Shown one piece after another: positions 1 through 11,322 of a DNA stretch of 64,000 nucleotides (position 1 is the stretch's first letter; every line of letters starts with the position of its first letter). A program made the position numbers and the translations under genes. This DNA comes from Neoarius graeffei (Eukaryota > Chordata > Actinopteri > Siluriformes > Ariidae). The notes under the pieces are model-generated. The model was given only the letters and a program-made list of their open reading frames with translations, made no database searches and had not been told where the DNA came from. The stretch lies in the NCBI RefSeq assembly GCF_027579695.1, contig NC_083589.1, positions 35,209,335-35,273,334 of the forward strand. The letters run 5' to 3'.

Positions 1-291
1 GTCTTTCTTTGCATAAGGCAAACCTCACGGAAAAATCAAAAGACTAATTACCATTCGGTTTATTGAGGTGCACAGCAGTGTATACATAGTTGCAACAACT
101 CACATAAAACAAAACAAAGACTGATATTCGGTTGGTTGAGCTGCGCAGACTGCACAGGTTGCGAGCTCGAGCTTGGTTGCTATGGTTACCCACAACAAGT
201 TTGACAGGCATATCGGGGTTGGTTTGCTGGCAGCTTTGTCCCCCCCAGTTTTTTGTCCCCCCCAGTTCAAAAAAACGTATCTGCGCCCCTG
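1..291. mobile_element. hAT-like MITE, right end only
   Basis: The sequence ends at 291 with CGTATCTGCGCCCCTG, the inverted form of a hAT-type terminus (CAGGGGCGCAGATACG), preceded by two blocks of GTCCCCCCCAG. The left end lies outside the window, so the duplication at the target cannot be checked. No coding content is recognised. Confidence 0.45.
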
Positions 292-832
292 ATCATAATG
301 TTTCCTTTCCATAGTAAAACCGACAATAGGCTGGTTATATTCCAAAAATAGTGGATGGCATTGCTAATGTTGAAGTAGCAACCTGTTGGTACTGTAACAT
401 AACGGTAACTAGTCTGTTATTTGGTTGGCTAATCATGCAAGCAAGTTAGCTCGCCAACCTGACGTGATCAGTCCTCCTACCATTCTACATCCAACAGGCC
501 AGAAAGGAATACTAAGCAAAACAAATAATGTTTGAATTGAATTGTTCAATAACACACAGTGCACACAGGCAAGCTACGAGATTTCGGTGCAACATTTCAC
601 TTTCATATTTCGTGTACAATGCTTTGTGTGTGGTCAGGGCGATGTAAACGACATGACTGTGTGTATTGACCTTTTTTGTTTGTCTCAGTTTTAATGCAGC
701 ATTATCCTAAGCATTCAATTTGATACACTTCCTTTAAATAAAACATCTGGGTTGAGATGTACATATATCCTTGTTTCCTCTTTTTCATTTTTGCACAACA
801 CAATGGAGGCAGAAAACACCCATTGTTAAAAG
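292..832. other. No gene seen
   Basis: AT-rich intergenic sequence. I see no exon, RNA gene or recognisable repeat here. Confidence 0.4.
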
Positions 833-990
833 TAACGTTTTACTTTTACTCAAAGTACATTTTAAATGATCTACTTTTTACTTGAGTAGATTTTTTGTCT
901 GGTAACTTTACTTGTACTTAAGTAAAATTTCATCAGAGTAACAGTACTTGTACTTGAGTATAATATTTTAGTACTCTTTCCACCTCTGCT
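833..990. repeat. ACTTGAGTA-type fish repeat
   Basis: A low-complexity tract rich in ACTTGAGTA, AAGTAAAA and TACTTGTACTT words, ending in TAGTACTCTTTCCACCTCTG. This is the reverse complement of a common fish non-autonomous element that begins GAGGTGGAAAGAGTACT. The family is recalled rather than computed. Confidence 0.4.
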
Positions 991-1194
991 CACTACACTG
1001 CAGAAGTGTCTTAAATAGTCTCACATCTACATGTAAACCCTGAGACATGTTCTGACATGATCAGACATGTAGAAAGAAGGACTGAGAAGGCTTGGGCTTG
1101 AGTTGCACAATACAAATAAATATTCACAAGAAATAAACCACATAAATATGTAAACATATATGTAAACAAATTATTATTAATTATTGCAAATAAT

Positions 1195-1818
1195 ATCCAC
1201 AGCAGTTACACCCTCCTTGCCCAGTCTGTGAGTTTTGGTGGGCAGCCTTCTCTTGTCAGGTTTGTAGTGGTGCCATATTCTTTCCATTTTGCTATAATGG
1301 ATTTAATGGTGCTCTGTGAGATATTCAAAATTTGAATATTTTTTTATAACCCAACCCTGATCCATACTTCTTCACAACTTTGTCTCTGACCTGTTTGGAG
1401 GCTCCTTGGTTCTCACGTTGCTTGCTTAGCAGCGTTGCAAAGTTAGGGTCCTTCCAGAACAGGATGATTTATACAGACATCATGTGACAGATCATGTGAC
1501 ACTTTGATTGCACACAGGTGGAGCTTAAACAACTAATTATGTTACTTAGGAAGTGAATTGGTTGGACCAGCTCTTATTTAGGGGTTTCATACGAAGGGGG
1601 TGAATACTTATGCACACTCCAGATTTCTGGGTTTTTTTCATCTTAATTATTGTTTGTGTCACAATAAAACACTTTGCACCTTTAAAATGGTAGGCATGTA
1701 CATATGTTGTGTAAATCAAATGGTGCTAACCCTCCGAAAATCCATTTTAATTCCATCTTGTAATAACGCAACAAAACAGGACAAATACTAAGGGGATGAA
1801 TACTTTTGCAAGGCACTG
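1195..1818 (-). mobile_element. Tc1-like transposon, truncated copy
   Basis: On the minus strand the element begins at 1818 with CAGTGCCTTGCAAAAGTATT, preceded by a TA target dinucleotide at 1819-1820. Downstream, around 1440-1200, are broken fragments of a Tc1 transposase amino terminus, including VRDKVVKKYG, STIKSIIAKWKEYGTTTNL and GCPPKLT, which is the paired-type helix-turn-helix region. The DDE half and the other inverted repeat are missing, so this is a dead copy cut near 1195. Confidence 0.6.
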
Positions 1819-1820
1819 TA

Positions 1821-3976
1821 AAGCCATTTATTATGGGAGATTATGATCAGGTATCAGGATAAAAGGAAATAAATTGTCATAGTGAAGCACATGCACAACA
1901 GGGCATGAATACATGAATGCTATGTTTTTGTTTTCTTTTCTTTTCCCAGTTCACATTTGTATCAGCTGATAGGCTAACAATGACTGACACAGACCTTATA
2001 ATGCACTGGAAAATAATATTCATTCATTCATCCTCATTCGTTTGGGAGCCAAAAGTGTCTGTTACTGGTGAGCTGAACCAAATACAGTGACTCACTGAAA
2101 AGAGTCAAAATTCCCATCACAAATAAATAGTAGGAGAGAGCAGGGAGACTTGAGATGGTGGTGAGTTGGGACAGTTTGTATTCCCATAAATTAATTTCAA
2201 CCAATCAGGTTTTAGATTACTTAGATGTTGCCCCTTAGAGTAACCTACTTCCTTTGGAGCCACGAAGCTGGACACTGCAGCAAGGTTTGTGCAGTTAAAG
2301 ATTTTATTCAACCAAAACTGGTATTTTCTAATTCGCCTCCACCTCCATTCTATGGTGTAATGTATGCCGGTCAGTGGCGAACCATTATTATTAGACCTAG
2401 GACTTGAGCTCAGCCAAAACTTACCCAGACACACCAAAAAAGCAACAGGGCAAAGGATTTTGCAAGGGATTAGCATCAGGGTGCCATGCAGGCAGCACCG
2501 TTGTGTGTAGCTGTCGATGTTGATTTTAAAAGTAACTAAGTAAATTACATCGGGAAATTAATATTTAAGTCTGAGTGAAAAATACTGGGGCGAGTGTGTG
2601 TAACTGACTATAACCAGTCAGTTACTCTAATAATAACTAAAAGTCTCTGTGTGGCTAATAGATGATGCAGAGGAGGCAAAGTGTTGATCTGTCAGCATTT
2701 ATTCTGGAAAACAATAATGACAGGGCTATCAACACACAGAGACAGGGGAAAAAAATTCTGGCATCCCCCTTTCCAGACATCCCAAGCATGATAAAAAAAA
2801 AAATTACATACTGTAGGCTACATACTGTTCAGTATGCTGGCTACATTACACTGTGTGAGATAAAACAAACTATAATAGTTGTGCACATAATATTTGATCC
2901 AATACAAACAGCGGATGTGTGTCAAAACATTTGTACATCAAAAAATAATCATATATTAGGAAAAATAAAAAATATACTGTATAAATCACAAAGCCAGTTT
3001 ACCCCTTTCCAGACAGCCCAAGCACGATAGGTGTGTTACACTAATTAACGTCCCATCAGAAACAATAGTGAAACCATTAACATACAATAGTGGATCCCAA
3101 CAAATTAACATATTTTACAATAGAGGGATTTGTGGAAGTTCACAAAAAAAAATTCATATGAAATTATGGTATTGCTACATGTGCATGGAAGAAGAGTCTG
3201 GAGACAGAAATCTTAATTTCTCGGTCGTTAGCCTGTGCTACTTGCTCTTGATAGCACTGGCTTGACCGCTAGTGTTGGCCTTTGAGAAGTCCTAGGGCGA
3301 AACATTTTTGTTCCCTCCCATTATAAATCAAAATCTGATTGGTTAATTCATCTGTCACTTCCTACATAAACATACACTGCCATGGCTTTCTGTCCCAGCA
3401 ATGAAGTCCTAACCAAACTTTTCTTGGCCTAGAGATAACAAACAAACAAACAAAAAATCTCTTTGGATAACTCGATTTTAATGTTTTCAGGACAGTAACC
3501 CTTTCATTTCTAAAGCAAATTTGATAGAAAATGAGGCCAAATTGAAATTAGAAGAGAATAATTATAATGAAATTATGAAAGTAATTAAAGAATGAAAGAA
3601 ATTAAATATAACATTTGAAATGCTGATATGTTTGGGCCTTCTCTGAAGGCCTAGAAGGCCCTGAGGGTTCCCCTCTGACACTGGTGAATTCGAGATTTGT
3701 TAAGAATTAAAGTATGTAGCCTCGAGTTACCAGATATAGTATTATTTATTAAACTTAAATTCTGGGGGAAAACATTTAAGGATTTTTTTTCTTTCAAAAT
3801 GGCCAGATGGGGAGAGTTGGAACAGTTCATCATGTTGCAGGGTTTTTTTTTCCTTGTGGTTTACAAATATAAAATAGTTTTAAAATTTTTGTTAAAAATG
3901 TGGGCGTGTCCCTGCATGAGGATTAAACTTATTTCATTCCTTCTTGAGAATGAACTGTTTTGTCTCACCAGGTTTG
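1821..3976. other. No gene recognised
   Basis: AT-rich sequence with short open frames that match nothing I know. A hAT-like CAGTGGCGAACC terminus occurs near 2371, and GGCCTTCTCTGAAGGCC near 3633 is a short palindrome. Neither could be paired confidently with a second end. No splice-bounded exon is visible. Confidence 0.35.
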
Positions 3977-4643
3977 GGCAAGGACGCGTTATCCTAATGG
4001 GCTTCATGGGCAGCTGCCCAGGGCCTCGGCCACTAGGGGGCCTCGGAGGTAGCGAGATCGGAAAATATGAAAGTATATTTTCAGAAGTTTTGATCATATT
4101 GATAACATTTTTGATGCATTTCGCCACCCGTAAGGAAGCCCACCTTGTCCCGTCGCATAAATCACCCATCATTGTCAATATGATCACTGTCCACCATGTC
4201 TTCACACGCTACGCCAGCTTGAGTTCAATGATTTAATTAATGGCTTCGCTTTACAGAAAAGTAGGAAAGTGCCCTTCAAGGGCGGGTGGTGCATAACGGC
4301 GATTGGGCGACGCACTGCCAAAACGAAAAAAAAAAAAGTTTTTTTCTTTTTTTTAAACAAACTTTCACCAGCGCTGCTCTAGGCCATTTTAATCTGTCTC
4401 TGGGTATCATTGTCCAATCAGGGTGGTCTTGCTTCTAGAGTACCGCCCCTTTTGGGGCGATTTCAGTCACGTTGAAAATCGCCCAAGAGTTCACTGATAG
4501 AGTCCCATGTTAATATATTTTTTTTCTCCTAACTGACACTTCAATGCAATCTCTATGGGTTCCGGGGGGGCTTGCCCTAACGTGCTTACATCACTGCGAA
4601 GCACGGCAAAGTTGCGTTCGATCCGCTCAGTTTCTGAGGTGAG

Positions 4644-5360
4644 ATGGATGCGGAAAGCAATTCAGTGTGGTCCTTAAAAGAAGTTCCATTTAGTCAGCGA
4701 TCAAATCGAGCTAAATTGGCAGCAAAACAAGCTGGACCCCCTCGACCAAATCTAAACATAAAACAAATTTCGACAAAGGGGGGAAATCATATACTCGAGA
4801 TTTTACTTCAACATGGTCCCAGCGCAAATCCTGGCGAGCTGGCTGCGAGGACGCCTCAGCGGTTTTCTGCTCCCCCTGCTTACTTTTCCACCCTGGAGGT
4901 GGCTCCACGGACAACACTGCTTGGACGGTCACTGGAGTTTCGGACATGCATCATTTGTCGGAGAAAATAAAAAAAACATGAGTCATCAAAGATTCACATG
5001 GGCAGCTGCCTGAAATTTTCGGCTTTTGGGAGAGTGAACATCGCTACACAACTGGATGAGGGCTACAGGCAGTGTTGCCAGATGCTGCTGATGTTTTCCA
5101 GCCCAAAATATGTTCAAAACCCACCAAAATGCACTTAAAACCGCCCAATCTGGCAACACTGGCTACAGGCTAGCAGTTCGCAGCCACAACGATGAGGTGA
5201 GCAAGAACAGGCACATATTAAACCGGCTCACCCAACGCGTGAAATTTTGTAGAGTGTTCGAGTTAGCTCTACGAGGCAAAGACGAAACTGAGGGCTCCAG
5301 TCACCGTGGTGTTTTTCTGGGTTTGGTTGACTTCATGATTCTCTCTCTCACACACATACA
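4644..5360 (+). pseudogene. hAT transposase amino-terminal remnant (ZMYM1/TTF-finger type)
   Basis: The frame opens at 4644 (MDAESNSVWS) and contains LAAKQAGPPRPNL, typical of the leader of fish hAT transposases that resemble ZMYM1. A second frame then carries HLSEKIKKHESSKIHM (about 4945-5000), the end of the TTF-type zinc-finger region. A third block, LAVRSHNDEVSKNRHIL to KFCRVFELALRGKDETE (5170-5290), matches the segment just before the RNase-H fold. Frame changes and a 92-bp MITE at 5070-5161 interrupt the reading. The catalytic and dimerisation domains are absent, so this cannot encode an active enzyme. Family assignment rests on remembered motifs. Confidence 0.55.
5070..5161. mobile_element. 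92-bp hAT MITE
   Basis: Perfect 14-bp terminal inverted repeats CAGTGTTGCCAGAT and ATCTGGCAACACTG enclose 64 bases. Perfect 8-bp target duplications GCTACAGG lie at 5062-5069 and 5162-5169. The duplication length and CA..TG ends are diagnostic of hAT-driven insertion. It sits inside the decayed hAT transposase coding sequence. Confidence 0.85.
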
Positions 5361-5394
5361 CAGTCACAGAATCAGTTCACTTTTGATGTTTTCA

Positions 5395-5768
5395 TCTCAT
5401 CTCTCATCTCATTATCTCTAGCCACTTTATCTTTCTACAGGGTCGCAGGCAAGCTGGAGCCTATCCCAGCTGACTACGGGCGAAAGGCGGGGTACACCCT
5501 GGACAAGTCGCCAGGTCATCACAGGGCTGACACATAGACACAGACAACCATTCACACTCACACCTACGGTCAATTTAGAGTCACCAGTTAACCTAACCTG
5601 CATGTCTTTGGACAGTGGGGGAAACCGGAGCACCCGGAGGAAACCCACGCGGACACGGGGAGAACATGCAAACTCCGCACAGAAAGGCCCTCGCCGGCCC
5701 CGGGGCCCGAACCCAGGACCTTCTTGCTGTGAGGCGACAGCGCTAACCACTACACCACCGTGCCGCCC
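5395..5768 (-). repeat. V-SINE (DANA/Mermaid-like), full length
   Basis: The minus strand reads GGGCGGCACGGTGGTGTAG, then a tRNA-like head with B box GGGTTCGGGCCC, a conserved core (CATGTTCTCCCCGTG, GGTTTCCTCCGGGTGCTCCG) and a tail in GATAATGAGATGAGA. A 12-bp target duplication TTGATGTTTTCA flanks it at 5383-5394 and 5769-5780, as expected for LINE-driven insertion. Confidence 0.8.
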
Positions 5769-7014
5769 TTGATGTTTTCAATGTGCATTTTTATATTTGC
5801 CACACTTTGCTCTGAGAGTTAGCACTTTTTGGTAATATCCTTGGTAAATACCAGTAATTGCAAGATCTAAAGATCCACTCATCTATTTATTCAACTGCTA
5901 TTGTTATGTTAGCCAACTATTTACAATGTTTTGTTACAGTAAGTGCACTTTCCTGTTGTCCTTAAGTTGCACAGTCTGTAAAATTCTTGCTGGTCATGGA
6001 GTTTGAAGTACAAAATCTATTTACAGAACATTCTGTAGAACAGTACTTTCAAGATTGGCAAATAAATATGTATTATTTTTAAAAATATGGTTTCCTTTCT
6101 TATTTAGTTGTTGGACATATCTTTTTATAAAGATATCATTCTTGGCTATTTCACATCATACAATATTGAAATAATGTGAATAGGGCGTAATTGGAATTGG
6201 TCATTGTGGAGCTACAGGGAAAAGATTTCTGTAATGTGCTGCCATCTAGTGGACAGAAGTGGCATGGAACTGTGATATGCAGAGAGAAAACAAAAAAAGA
6301 GTCAATAATGTCTGGCTACCGATAATGTACCTGTTGAATGAGTCACCTTATGACATTATTGGATAATTTGCCCCTCCTGAGAAAATTTTCAGGACCCGCC
6401 ACTGGTGCCCTTGTAAGTTGACCCATGGCTGTCAAACTGAATGCGCAAAGCTGTGTGCCACTGTTGTTTGGGACATTACGTGTGTGAAAGGATGAAATGT
6501 TTCACATAGCCTAACATTTTGAGATTTATTTCTGAGAAGCAAGATATTTTTCTTTGTTATCGCTCTTTGTTTTCACAAGTTAAAAGTCGCCTGGATTCCA
6601 AAATGAAAACGAACGGTTATATACCAAATGAATGTTCTTGTTCTGAATACTAAAGAAACTGTTGTAGGCCGAGGTTATGTTCTTGACATGTTCATTGACT
6701 CACTCATTCAAAGGCTTCTTGAGGCTAAACTTTAGTTAACCAGACTTGTTAACTGTGATGTCTGATGGATTTTTTCACCATGCAGTTGCCTATTTCACCA
6801 TTGCTTTTTCTCGATTAAATAGGTGTTGATGGATATAAAGTTTTATCGTTCAATAGTATTTCTAATTGTGCCACTGTCATTATTTAAGTTTCTGTGTCTA
6901 GTTAGACAGGCACGTCTGAGGGGGTGAATTTGCTGAGCGCAGTTGACAATAGGCGGGGGTGGGGCCTCAGGGGTGTGTCTGCCCAGGGCCTCAGCAAGGG
7001 TTAACGCGGCCCTG

Positions 7015-7971
7015 GGTTTGGGGTAAACTAACGTTTTTCTATCGCTGTACCAGCACTGTGTGTTCATACAGTTCATATGTTACAAGTTTTGATAATAAAT
7101 AAAAATTAATTATGTAGGATTAAACTAGATATTTTATGTTTGTTCCATGTCTCCCCTCAATGTCTCATGTCTCCCTGCAAAAAAAGAATGACAGAAAAAA
7201 TGAAGCCTGAAGGCCAGGACATGTGACAAGCTGAGAAACTCATATTGTGGTAAGATGGTATAGTAAATACTCTCTAATGCTACCTGCAAATAATTTCACA
7301 CAATCTACAAAAGCTGAAAATTTGTCCCAAGTCTCCCTGCTCTCCCCTAGAATACATCTCTAAGGCTCTCTAGTTAATAAATTGACTTCTAAACCTGTCA
7401 AACACAGTTTCTCCCAATATATTTTTTTTACACTAAACTAATTTTGTATATGCTACTGTATACTTTAAGAAGTGTGTATGGTCTGAGGTGGACTGCCATC
7501 CCATCCATAGTGTATCCCCAACTGCTGTCTCTACTGCTCAGACACTGTCTCTGATAGTCTCTACTCCTCAGACTCTAATAGCTGCTAGCATTGAAAAATG
7601 TTGAGGACCTGGACTAAGGTGAGTGGTAATGATAATTACAGAAGTAATGAAGACAGCATCCAGATAACAGATATTGGTTCAAAATCTGATTTTGAAATAT
7701 TGTGAGAACAAAAATATATTTTAATTATGAAACATTTTTTGCAGTGTGGTTTCTTGCTGAATAGAAGTGAGAAATCATTGCCACAAAAGTCTGCAGCAAT
7801 TTGAAAATGACAAATGGCACTCATTTGTTAATTTGAATACTGGATTCTTTAAAATGTGTTGCTCACATGGTATACTGCATAGTTAAATAATAGATCTGGA
7901 GGGTGATGCAGTTGTGAGTGATGTAAGTCTTACAACCCATGGCAATATACATGTGTGTGCGCGCGTGTGTA
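7015..7971. other. No gene seen
   Basis: AT-rich intergenic DNA without recognisable exon, RNA or repeat termini. Confidence 0.35.
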
Positions 7972-8257
7972 CACTACTCTTGGAGGATGTACATTCAGCT
8001 TTTTTTTTTTTTTTTTTTTTTTACTTTGTAGCAAAAAAAAAAAAAAAAAAAAAAAATCACAAATATGAAACAAAACTATTTTTGCTTAACAACTGAACAT
8101 CTGGCTTTATAAAACATACCTCAAACAAATTAACTTAAACTGCTGTAATTAGTGGCATTTTCCCCCAATCAAGGAGAGGAAAAAAAATTATGGAATTACT
8201 CAATAATGAGGAAAAAATAATGGAATCATCATCATCATCATCAACAACAAATCGCAA

Positions 8258-8443
8258 CTAGTACTTTGTTGCACCTCCTTGGGCTTTTATGACGGCACAA
8301 AGTCTTTGAGGCATGGACTTCACTAATGAAAAACAATATTCTTCATCAAGCAGGTTCCAACTTTCTTGGATAAAAGCTGACAGATCAGCTTTGCAAGATG
8401 GAACCTTGTCATGGCCCTTTGTTTTTTTTTTTATTTCCAACAT
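8258..8443 (-). pseudogene. Tc1 transposase carboxy-terminal remnant
   Basis: The minus-strand frame ends in MPQRLCAVIKAQGGATKY, the standard carboxy terminus of this Tc1 subgroup (compare VIKSKGASTKY in the copy at 19.7 kb). The DNA-binding and DDE parts are missing, so it is a relic. Confidence 0.6.
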
Positions 8444-8622
8444 AAATTTTCAATCAGATTGAGATCTGAACTGGTTGCTGGCCATATCATTGAGTTGATA
8501 AACTTTTCTTCAGGAAAAGCATTTCTTCTACTTGATCAGGAAAAAAATGCCATGACAACATCCATCCATTATCTGTAGCTGCTTATCCTGTCCTACAGGA
8601 TCACGGGCAAGCTGGAGCCTAT

Positions 8623-9136
8623 AGGCCAATTTATGCTGACAACGCAGTTCTCGCAGACGGTGTCGCAGATAGCGTCTGCGTAGCCCCCCCCACCTTCGCA
8701 GACGCTCTGCGCGCACCTCCCAAAAATTGTGACCACCACAGAAGCCTCGCAGACAAGAGGGCTCTGATTGGTCCACTCTACATCCGCTGTACACGCACTT
8801 CCGCTTCCCTACTTTCCGGGTTTGTTTTGTTTTCACGACCGCCATTTTTTAAAACACGAGCGAAGATGGAGCAGCACGAAGAGCGGTTGATCGAGGAAGT
8901 GAGGAAGCACGTACATCTATACGACTCCAGTTCTAGTCATTATAAGTAACCGGAGGATAAACACTCCACTAACCACACCCACCAACTACTCCTAGCGATT
9001 TCGCGACTTCGCGCCCCCTTGCGTTGTGGCGGTGAATAACATCGCGCACGCCTATTACTCCCCGCTCAACGATAAATTACAACTGTCTGCGAAAAGCTGT
9101 CTGCGAAAGCCTTGTCGCAAGAGCATGCAGAGGCCT
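8623..9136 (+). mobile_element. PIF/Harbinger-derived MITE, copy 1
   Basis: The element begins AGGCCAATTTATGC and ends GCATGCAGAGGCCT. A 3-bp TAT is duplicated on both sides (8620-8622, 9137-9139), as judged against uninterrupted V-SINE copies. Both ends carry TCGCAGA and GTCTGCG words. A second copy lies inverted at 60932-61460. It contains a truncated MADF-type reading frame starting at 8866. Confidence 0.75.
8866..8949 (+). pseudogene. MADF-domain amino terminus, truncated (27 codons)
   Basis: The frame reads [20 protein letters not shown] and ends at a TAA seven codons later. The pattern LIEEVRKHxHLYD is the start of a MADF DNA-binding domain, as in the second protein (Myb/MADF accessory factor) of fish PIF/Harbinger transposons. 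Only about the first helix remains, so no function is expected. The inverted copy at 61 kb keeps the same start but diverges after about twelve codons. It identifies the parent of the MITE. Confidence 0.55.
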
Positions 9137-9583
9137 TATCCCAGCTAACTATGGGCGAGAGGCAGGGTACACCCTAGACAAGTTGCCAGATCATTTCAGG
9201 GCTGACACTTAGACACAGACAACCATTCACACTCGCATCTACGGTCAATTTAGAGCCACCAATTAGCCTAACCTGCATGCCTTTGGACTGTGGGGGAAAC
9301 CAGAGCACCCGGAGGAAACCCACACGGACAGCATGCAAACTCCACACAGAAAGGCCCTCATCAGCCACTGGCCTCAAACCCAGGACCTTCTTGCTGTGAA
9401 GCGACAGTGCTAACCACTACACCACCGTGCTGCCTGCCATGACAACAATTTAATTTCTGAGGCATGTTTTACAAAGCCAGAATGTTCATCTGTTAAAAAC
9501 AAAAATACTTTTCTCTCATATCTGTGATCTTTATTTTAGCTACAAAATAAAAAAAGCTGAATGCACATTCTCCAAGAGTAGTG

Positions 9584-9587
<4 letters not shown>

Positions 9588-9660
<73 letters not shown>
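9588..9660. repeat. (TA)n microsatellite
   Basis: About 70 bases of alternating TA with one break, directly beside the Tc1 right end. Confidence 0.9.
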
Positions 9661-9666
<6 letters not shown>

Positions 9667-9967
9667 TACACACAGGTTCTTCTGCCTGTTATTTGTATTA
9701 ACTTGGAATTCAGCACAGATAGGAAAGTGACCAGATTCAGCTTTATTCAGGGCCACCTGGCTAACACTGATGCCAAAAGCACAAATTTGATCTAGCACAT
9801 GATGAAACTTGTGATCTTCTGTGTACCACCAACACGTTGCTTAAGGTTCTGCAGAAACAGATAGCCTCCAAGGTGTTCCTGGATAAAAAATGATTAAATG
9901 AATTAAAGATCACAATCATGATGAAGTAAACCTATACTAAAACAGATTTAGAAAGTAGTAGTTTAGG

Positions 9968-10016
9968 AGGGGAAGCCATAGCCTAATAGTTAGAGAAACA
10001 GCTTTAGGACCAAAAG
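9968..10016 (+). repeat. tRNA-derived SINE head, truncated
   Basis: GGGGAAGCCATAGCCTAATA followed by GTTAGAGAAACAGC matches the head of the fuller SINE at 52021-52185. It is lost after the CCAAAAG block, so only the A-box half is present. Confidence 0.5.
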
Positions 10017-10019
10017 TCC

Positions 10020-10413
10020 ACTTCCATTGCAGGAAAAGAACTACATTTCGCCACCTATGTAGTCCCCTATTTATACAAAATTGAGTCATTCAGGACTCAG
10101 ACATGTTTTTGCTCGGTGTTGGCAACAGTTACAGGTTTTTAGCTTTCTACTGAAATGTTTTTTATTTCTTCTTCCTCAGGGTAGTAAAACTTGCTTTTGC
10201 TGTGAACACTTATCGCTATCCATGCTGTAAAATTAATGCTATTTTGAATCCTCATTCATGGCTGTAATGCAAATTGCTTCCTCCTTGGTATGCAAGTGCA
10301 CGTCCATGGCAGGAAAAAACTACATTTTATTTATACAAAATTGAGTCATTCAGGATTCAGCCATGTTTTTGCTCGGCGTTAGCAACAGTTACAAGTTTTT
10401 AGCTTTCTCCTGA
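10020..10413. repeat. Repeat X: one copy and the left part of a second
   Basis: The block TTTGCTCGGTGTTGGCAAC to TTAGCTTTCT appears at about 10109-10150 and again at about 10365-10410. The downstream block CTTCTTCCTCAGGGTAGTAA appears at about 10169 and again at about 14710, on the far side of a large insertion. One copy is therefore continuous and the next is split by the element at 10414-14687. The parent family is unknown. The minus strand of the right part encodes a short acidic leader (see 14701-14772). Confidence 0.5.
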
Positions 10414-10682
10414 TGGGGGGGGGGGGGGGGGGGGGTGTTAGACCAAAAAATTTTTTCTACCCCCTCCAAAATATGGAGATGATCTATCTAAGTATGGAAA
10501 TACCAATATTTGGCCAATTGAAAAATGCTAACCCCCCTGTACATACCCTCTGAAGTTAATAACCCCTCCAAATAGTCAAAAACTGCCTTTTTCACTAATA
10601 TAAGCATTCCTTAACGGAAATAACTCTTAAATATAACATCAAAAATCACAGTAATAACATTTATTTCTCACAAAAAGAGTTG

Positions 10683-11015
10683 TTAGAAACCCTCATTTTG
10701 TCTCTGTTTACAGGTTTGAATCACAGTAACAAATTCTCCATAAAGTTTCAAGATATGCTTCTTTATATGTCTGGTGTGGATGGTGTACAAGTTACAAAAT
10801 AACCAGTGCTCTTGAACAAGTTCTGCCAGCAACTGAGCAGCAGCATCCCTGGATCTCTGTGCTTGACCAGCATGCTTCGGCCGCAGCAGATAGAGCATAT
10901 TCTGAATGATGTCCTTCCCTGTTGGAAGCATCCCAGAAGGGAACTCAGCCTGCTCTATGTACTCTACTACACCTAGTATCTTCTTAGCTTTTGACTGTGT
11001 TGCAACAGAAGCCAT
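10683..11015 (-). pseudogene. Unrecognised 110-codon frame, probable lone transposon exon
   Basis: The frame starts MASVATQSKAKK and runs through EYIEQAEFPSGMLP, LLRPKHAGQAQRSRDAAAQL and HTRHIKKHILKLYGEF. Its composition looks genuinely coding, with helix-like segments, but I cannot name the family. It begins near one end of the composite transposon and no downstream exon is visible before nested insertions start at 11323, so it looks like the retained first exon of a lost element gene. It could instead be a complete small protein. Confidence 0.35.
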
Positions 11016-11322
11016 TATTTACCTGCAAGAATACAAATAATGACTATTTAATACATTGGGAGATATAATTCACATATGAATCATTTGTGCATACTGGTTC
11101 TTAAAACTAAATTAGTAACCTTAAGTAATGATCCTCTGTGCTTAAAAATAGTTCATATTTGAGGTATTACTGAAGAGTGTGACATTCATCAATAACTTTA
11201 AAACTTGCTGAAAAAGAGCAGAATTACCATACGTTTAATTTACTTGAATGTAAGGTTACTTACCACTAAGCTTATTACCTTAAAATAATGATCATCTGCA
11301 CTGAAAATGTTGTAGTCGTACC

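Larger units (their letters stand above)
3977..7014 (+). mobile_element. Degraded hAT transposon with SINE and MITE insertions
   Basis: The two ends share an imperfect inverted terminus: CAAGGACGCGTTATCC at the left and, in reverse complement, CAGGGCCGCGTTAACC at the right. Both are followed by a GGGCAG-CAGGGCCTC block. Inside lies the amino-terminal third of a hAT transposase, interrupted by a 92-bp MITE and followed by a V-SINE. The rest of the transposase has been lost, and 5781-6930 contains only non-coding remnant. No clear duplication at the target was found. Confidence 0.5.
8561..9434 (-). repeat. V-SINE split by a Harbinger MITE
   Basis: The V-SINE tail lies at 8561-8622 and the head at 9137-9434, separated by a 514-bp insert. 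The pair is bounded by a 13-bp target duplication TGCCATGACAACA at 8548-8560 and 9435-9447, showing that both pieces belong to one SINE insertion in the Tc1 element. Confidence 0.8.
7972..9583 (-). mobile_element. Tc1-like transposon holding a SINE and a Harbinger MITE
   Basis: Left end CACTACTCTTGGAGGATG and right end (reverse complement) CACTACTCTTGGAGAATG begin inverted repeats of about 150 bp. These are similar through CTGGCTTTATAAAACATACC, apart from a homopolymer expansion in the left arm (7999-8056). Between the arms only the carboxy end of a Tc1 transposase remains. A V-SINE at 8561-9434 interrupts the element and is itself split by a 514-bp MITE. Confidence 0.65.

Noticed and set aside
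2371-6413. CAGTGGCG-type ends at about 2371 and 6413 as one hAT element
   Set aside because: The proposed element would overlap the better supported hAT at 3977-7014 without nesting, and the ends diverge after eight bases.
7999-8056. Poly-T/poly-A stretch as a processed pseudogene tail
   Set aside because: It lies within the inverted arm of a Tc1 element and has no upstream transcript-like sequence.
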